Assembly: GCA_028282005.1 (NCBI GenBank) | Contig: JANQIV010000041.1 | Coordinates: 1 to 36,805 of the forward strand | DNA: 36,805 nt | From: Melioribacteraceae bacterium | GTDB taxonomy: Bacteria > Bacteroidota > Ignavibacteria > Ignavibacteriales > Melioribacteraceae | Direction of reading: 5' to 3' | Shown here: positions 33,554 to 36,805 of the stretch, in pieces | Layout of the letters: each line of letters opens with the position of its first letter | Position numbering within the stretch: position 1 is the stretch's first letter | Notes under the pieces: model-generated | Told to the model about the DNA's origin: nothing | Database searches by the model: none | The model's input: only the letters and a program-made list of their open reading frames with translations | Translations under genes and position numbers: made by a program

Positions 33554-33613
33554 ACCATAACAGTAGTTGATGCCGAAGGCCGCATGCGCGATCAGTTTAT
33601 GATTGAAAAGTAA
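33554..33613 (+). pseudogene. Relic of a metallophosphoesterase 3' end
   Basis: These 60 bp encode TITVVDAEGRMRDQFMIEK and a stop, identical in protein to the last 19 residues of the gene at 29102-30979. The DNA differs at four sites (ACT/ACA, GTG/GTA, CGT/CGC, AAA/AAG), all third-codon positions and all synonymous. Nothing else of the gene is present upstream; the repeat abuts it. It is the remnant of a once functional paralogue. Confidence 0.9.
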
Positions 33614-33826
33614 AAATATTTAATGCTGTCAGTGTATCCACCGAAGCCTTGACGAAGAGGAACCGCAGCAAATTAATTTTTTCTGAATAAGCCTACTTGT
33701 ATCATATGGGTTTGATAAAAAGTAAACAACTATTTAATTTATCCAAAACCCTTCGAAATTGTTCAATTTTTAAGTTTTTTTTTAATAAATTATATTACAT
33801 CCTACAGAAATTATTCTATTTCGAAT

Positions 33827-34399
33827 ATGAATAAAAAATACGAAAATGAGATAAAGGTTTTCGAAAAATATTTTCACCACTTAAATAATCAAGATAATAT
33901 TTTACACCAAATTAGATCTTACAAAATCCTACATGGCGGTGGTCATAGATACGAAAATAAAAATAAAGAATTGCATAGCCCTATTAAAGAATTATCTACA
34001 ACAATTTTTTATAAGTATGATGAAATAAAAAATTTTGAATTAGAAATAATTTGTGAAAAAGTGTATGATATGGTTGTTGAAAAATTAGGACAAATCAAAA
34101 AAATGATGTTCGATGGAATAATTAATATTACAGAATTAACTGGTAATCAAATCGATGCAAAGGGAAAAGGAATTTCGCCTGAATTAATTTTAAATATGCT
34201 CGAGCAAATAGAAATTACATTTGACGAAAATGGAAATCCAAATTTACCTACTTTAAATGTTTCCCCAAAGAACTTTAGAAAAATTAAAGATTTAAAGTAT
34301 AATCCTGAACAAGAGAAAAGACATAATGAAATAATAGAAGCAAAGAGAAAAAAATGGTATGCTAAAAAACGTTATAGAAAATTATCTTATATCGATTAA
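33827..34399 (+). CDS. Uncharacterised 190-aa protein, first gene of the nuclease module
   Basis: I recognise no family. The protein is mostly helical and charged, with NQDNILHQIRSYKILHGGGHRYENKNKELHSPIKEL near the N-terminus (a GGGHRYE motif of unknown meaning) and a central helix FELEIICEKVYDMVVEKLGQIKKMM. The C-terminal 30 residues are strongly basic (RHNEIIEAKRKKWYAKKRYRK), which could bind nucleic acid. There is no signal peptide or membrane segment. The gene is much more AT-rich than the window average, as is its partner. Its 3' end overlaps the start of the nuclease gene by 41 bp, so the two are translationally coupled. It could be an accessory or inhibitor subunit (inference). Confidence 0.75.
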   Translation: MNKKYENEIKVFEKYFHHLNNQDNILHQIRSYKILHGGGHRYENKNKELHSPIKELSTTIFYKYDEIKNFELEIICEKVYDMVVEKLGQIKKMMFDGIINITELTGNQIDAKGKGISPELILNMLEQIEITFDENGNPNLPTLNVSPKNFRKIKDLKYNPEQEKRHNEIIEAKRKKWYAKKRYRKLSYID

Positions 34400-35894
34400 A
34401 GAGGTTCAATTTTTTGCCCCATTTAAAGTACTTTTAGAAACTATGGGATTTTATGATATCCATTTGCTTCATGGATCAACAGAATTTGGAAGAGATTTTA
34501 TTGCAAAAAAACAAGATGATGATGCAACCACTCAATATAGTTTTCAAGTAAAAGTAGGAAATATAAATTTATCAAAATTTACAAATGAAGTTAAACAACA
34601 ACTTTTGGAAATTATCACTAATAAATGTTCACATCCAAATTTTGATAGAAATTTAAAACAAGAAATAGTATTTGTTACTACTGGAAAAATTCAATCACCT
34701 GCGACAATATCTTTCCAAGAATTTAACAATTATATTTGGGAAAATCTCAATTCTGATCCAATAGTCACATGGGAAAAAGATAAAATCTTCATGGATTTTT
34801 ATAAGATAGGGATAGAACCTTTTTATGAACTTCATAACTCCCCAGAATTTGTAAGCAGATTTTTTGATTTTTTTACAAAAATAAAACAACAACATGAATT
34901 TACTGCTTTTGAAATAACTTCTTACACTGATTATTGGTTATCTCTCGATTTAACTGTAAAAGTAAATAAATTACAAGTGTTATTTGAAGGGTACTTCTTT
35001 TCTAAACTATTCTATGAAAATAAAGAATTCTATTCCTCAGTTTTATTTCTTTCTGCATTAACTAGAGTATTTGTTAAAAATGATTTATTTGAAGATTACA
35101 AGTATTTCCTTAAAGAATCTATCTTAAATATAATTAATGATTTTCATTCTGAGTATACTTCTAAAAGTGAAACTGAAAAGGAAAGTTTTTTAATAGGTGA
35201 CAGTTTCTTTTCAATTATATCATATCCAGCAAGATGTTTAAGAACCTTGGAGTTATTTTCGCTCCATTTATTATTATCGGATAAGTTTTCTAAAAAAATA
35301 ATTCAAACATTTAATAAATTGATTCAAGAGAAAGGTGCAAATCGTCCAATTAGTGACAATTATGGAATAGCATTTTTTATGACTTGTTTAGTTTTAATAA
35401 AACTCGATCAAAAAGAATTATTAAGAAAATATTTAATTAACACAACAGTATGGTTGTGTGACCGTTATTCACAAAATGGATTATCGCCAATCGGATATAA
35501 TCCACAAGAAGAATATGAGCAAATATTTTCTGAATATTTAAGTGGGTTGGATTTTTTTGAAAATAAATTCAGTTTTATTGCTGCTATAATATTGGATTTA
35601 TGTTTCTTCTTAAATGACAAGCGGTTATATGCAGATATAGCTAATGATTTTCGGGCTGTAGAAATTATCCCAACATATTTTCACGTTAACGAAAGAGTAC
35701 ATTTATTTGACTATGAAAACATTATTACACAGACAGATAACGACTTCTCGTTAGAAATAAAAGATGATTTTACTAACTATGTGAAATATAGAAATGAAAA
35801 ATTTAGTATTGAATTGAATAAAAGTGAAGCGCTATTGTTAATGTTTCAACTTAAAGATAGATATTTCCCAAATATAATATTTGATCTAATTTAA
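34359..35894 (+). CDS. Mrr-like PD-(D/E)XK nuclease with large helical C-terminal region
   Basis: In this 511-residue protein, residues 20-100 fit a restriction-endonuclease-like fold. A helix VLLETMGF leads to GSTEFGRDFIAKK with E42 and D46, then after a short loop FQVKVGN with Q63 and K65. This D...QxK layout is the active site of Mrr_cat-type enzymes, and an extra helix QQLLEIITN follows. Residues 170-480 are helical, rich in aromatic and hydrophobic residues, and match nothing I know; they may sense a trigger or bind the target. No membrane segment is convincing. The gene overlaps the upstream 190-aa gene by 41 bp and shares its strong AT bias. A role as a defence or mobile-element nuclease is inferred; a housekeeping role is unlikely. 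Confidence 0.75.
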   Translation: MLKNVIENYLISIKEVQFFAPFKVLLETMGFYDIHLLHGSTEFGRDFIAKKQDDDATTQYSFQVKVGNINLSKFTNEVKQQLLEIITNKCSHPNFDRNLKQEIVFVTTGKIQSPATISFQEFNNYIWENLNSDPIVTWEKDKIFMDFYKIGIEPFYELHNSPEFVSRFFDFFTKIKQQHEFTAFEITSYTDYWLSLDLTVKVNKLQVLFEGYFFSKLFYENKEFYSSVLFLSALTRVFVKNDLFEDYKYFLKESILNIINDFHSEYTSKSETEKESFLIGDSFFSIISYPARCLRTLELFSLHLLLSDKFSKKIIQTFNKLIQEKGANRPISDNYGIAFFMTCLVLIKLDQKELLRKYLINTTVWLCDRYSQNGLSPIGYNPQEEYEQIFSEYLSGLDFFENKFSFIAAIILDLCFFLNDKRLYADIANDFRAVEIIPTYFHVNERVHLFDYENIITQTDNDFSLEIKDDFTNYVKYRNEKFSIELNKSEALLLMFQLKDRYFPNIIFDLI

Positions 35895-36136
35895 TCGTTT
35901 TGAAATTCATCTAATTTTTTAATTTTGACAGAGTATTATGTGTGTTTTTTAACACATTAGCTCAACTATCTCTCTGTTCAACTCACCACCCAATTTGTTC
36001 AATTCACAGACTTATTATCTAAATCCCCTAAAACTTAATAAGAATTATTTTTCTTTTTATCGATATTTTATCCTGAAATTACGTATTTTAAAAATCGACA
36101 ATAACTCCGTGTTAGTAATTTAAAATAGCCTTAAAA
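35895..36136. other. Gene-free region after the nuclease module
   Basis: No gene is seen. A weak hairpin ATGTGT/ACACAT (35938-35943 with 35952-35957) has a T-rich loop and may mark the end of the nuclease transcript. The rest is AT-rich and should contain the promoter of the P-type ATPase gene, but no clear element is visible. Confidence 0.45.
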
Positions 36137-36805
36137 TTGTTAATAACCGAAAGGACAAAAGTAAACGAAAAGCTGATCTGTTATCATTGCGGAGAAGAAT
36201 GCAGCGATGACGAAATTAAGATTGAAGAGAAATTGTTTTGCTGCAACGGATGCAAAACAGTATATGAATTGCTGGATGCCAACGACCTTTGCAATTATTA
36301 CAACCTTGAAGAGACTCCCGGTTTAACCCGCAAAAATGAAATAAAAAAGAATTACGACTTTCTGGACGATGCCGACTTAAAAGAAAAATTAATCGATTTC
36401 ACTGACGGCAATATTACATCGGTTTCTTTCAGTATCCCTCAAATTCATTGCAGTTCCTGTATCTGGATTTTAGAAAACCTCTTCAAAATGGATGAAGGGA
36501 TTGTGCACTCCGAAGCAAATTTTTTGAAGAAGACTGTTGCGGTCAAATTTCTTGAAGAAAAAACCACGTTAAAAAGGGTAGTTCAATTACTGGACTCAAT
36601 CGGTTACGAGCCGGAATTTAATTTAGCGGAAAAAGAGGAAGAGGAATCCCAAAAGATAAATAAAAAGCTTTGGTATAAAATCGGTGTTGCGGGATTCGCT
36701 GCCGGAAATATTATGCTTTTCAGCTTCCCGGAATATTTCTCTCTTGGCATTGTTACCGGGGATAACATTAAATATGTGTTCAGTTATTTGAATCTGATTT
36801 TCGCG
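36137..36805 (+). CDS. Copper-type P1B ATPase (CcoI/FixI-like), N-terminal part cut by window edge
   Basis: The frame is open to the window end, with about 223 residues visible. It opens with a zinc-ribbon-like metal-binding domain: ICYHCGEEC, then LFCCNGCKTVYELLDANDLCNYY. A heavy-metal-associated domain with IHCSSCIW (CxxC) and LLDSIGYEPE follows, then the first membrane segment (KIGVAGFAAGNIMLFSF). This N-terminal arrangement is typical of CcoI/FixI copper ATPases that supply cbb3-type oxidase. No ATG is in frame. TTG at 36137 is the first usable start; AAAGGA at 36150-36155 is well placed for GTA at 36161, not a normal start codon. The start is therefore uncertain. Confidence 0.85.
   Translation, partial: MLITERTKVNEKLICYHCGEECSDDEIKIEEKLFCCNGCKTVYELLDANDLCNYYNLEETPGLTRKNEIKKNYDFLDDADLKEKLIDFTDGNITSVSFSIPQIHCSSCIWILENLFKMDEGIVHSEANFLKKTVAVKFLEEKTTLKRVVQLLDSIGYEPEFNLAEKEEEESQKINKKLWYKIGVAGFAAGNIMLFSFPEYFSLGIVTGDNIKYVFSYLNLIFA

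Noticed and set aside
26510-33557. The repeated units as a CRISPR array
   Set aside because: The copies are hundreds to thousands of bases apart, separated by genes, and lack regular spacers; no cas genes are present.

Overview
The window suggests a low-GC member of the Bacteroidota/Chlorobi assemblage, most likely class Ignavibacteria (inference). The main clue is the C-terminal type IX secretion sorting domain (YPNPFNPTT...) on a secreted cellulase. Supporting clues are the metallophosphoesterase and DUF1684 lipoprotein families and the Bacteroidota-style gene mix. No rRNA, tRNA, CRISPR array or transposase was recognised.

Layout. 1-230: start of a leftward recQ. 357-2113: an ABC-2 exporter pair closed by a strong terminator. 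2277-4451: 3-hydroxyacyl-CoA dehydrogenase and acetate kinase, probably one operon, then a terminator and a small convergent DUF493 gene. 4815-6662: a long leader and an ABC-F ATPase. The leader holds a short candidate ORF, two mutually exclusive hairpins and an anti-Shine-Dalgarno element, so it looks like an antibiotic-responsive attenuator. 6861-10468: an SDR lacking the canonical catalytic pair, a TonB-C-like secreted protein, a COG2509 flavoprotein and a SnoaL-like lipoprotein. 10680-11547: a radical SAM gene flanked by integron-like core sites. 11615-13660: a 16-bp palindromic operator and a GH5 cellulase. 13833-15088: DUF1801, a decayed coding fragment and a frameshifted DinB gene.

The leftward block 22357-15089 is mutS, DUF1684 lipoprotein, aroF, tyrA and, after 69 bp, a TPR histidine kinase. 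The first four are packed with gaps of 2 to 15 bp and look like one operon joining mismatch repair to aromatic amino acid synthesis. 22529-26483 holds a very large GH13-like protein and a small conserved hypothetical gene.

From about 26500 to 33613 the window becomes accessory. Four copies of a composite palindromic repeat separate two secreted metallophosphoesterases, an AraC regulator broken by an in-frame stop, and an orphan lipoprotein. Just after the last repeat lies a 60-bp relic of the 3' end of the second metallophosphoesterase, differing only at synonymous positions. Next comes a very AT-rich two-gene module (33827-35894): an unrecognised 190-aa protein overlapping a large protein with an Mrr-like PD-(D/E)XK nuclease domain. 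It is the best candidate here for an undescribed, possibly anti-phage, system. The window ends inside a CcoI/FixI-type copper P-type ATPase gene.
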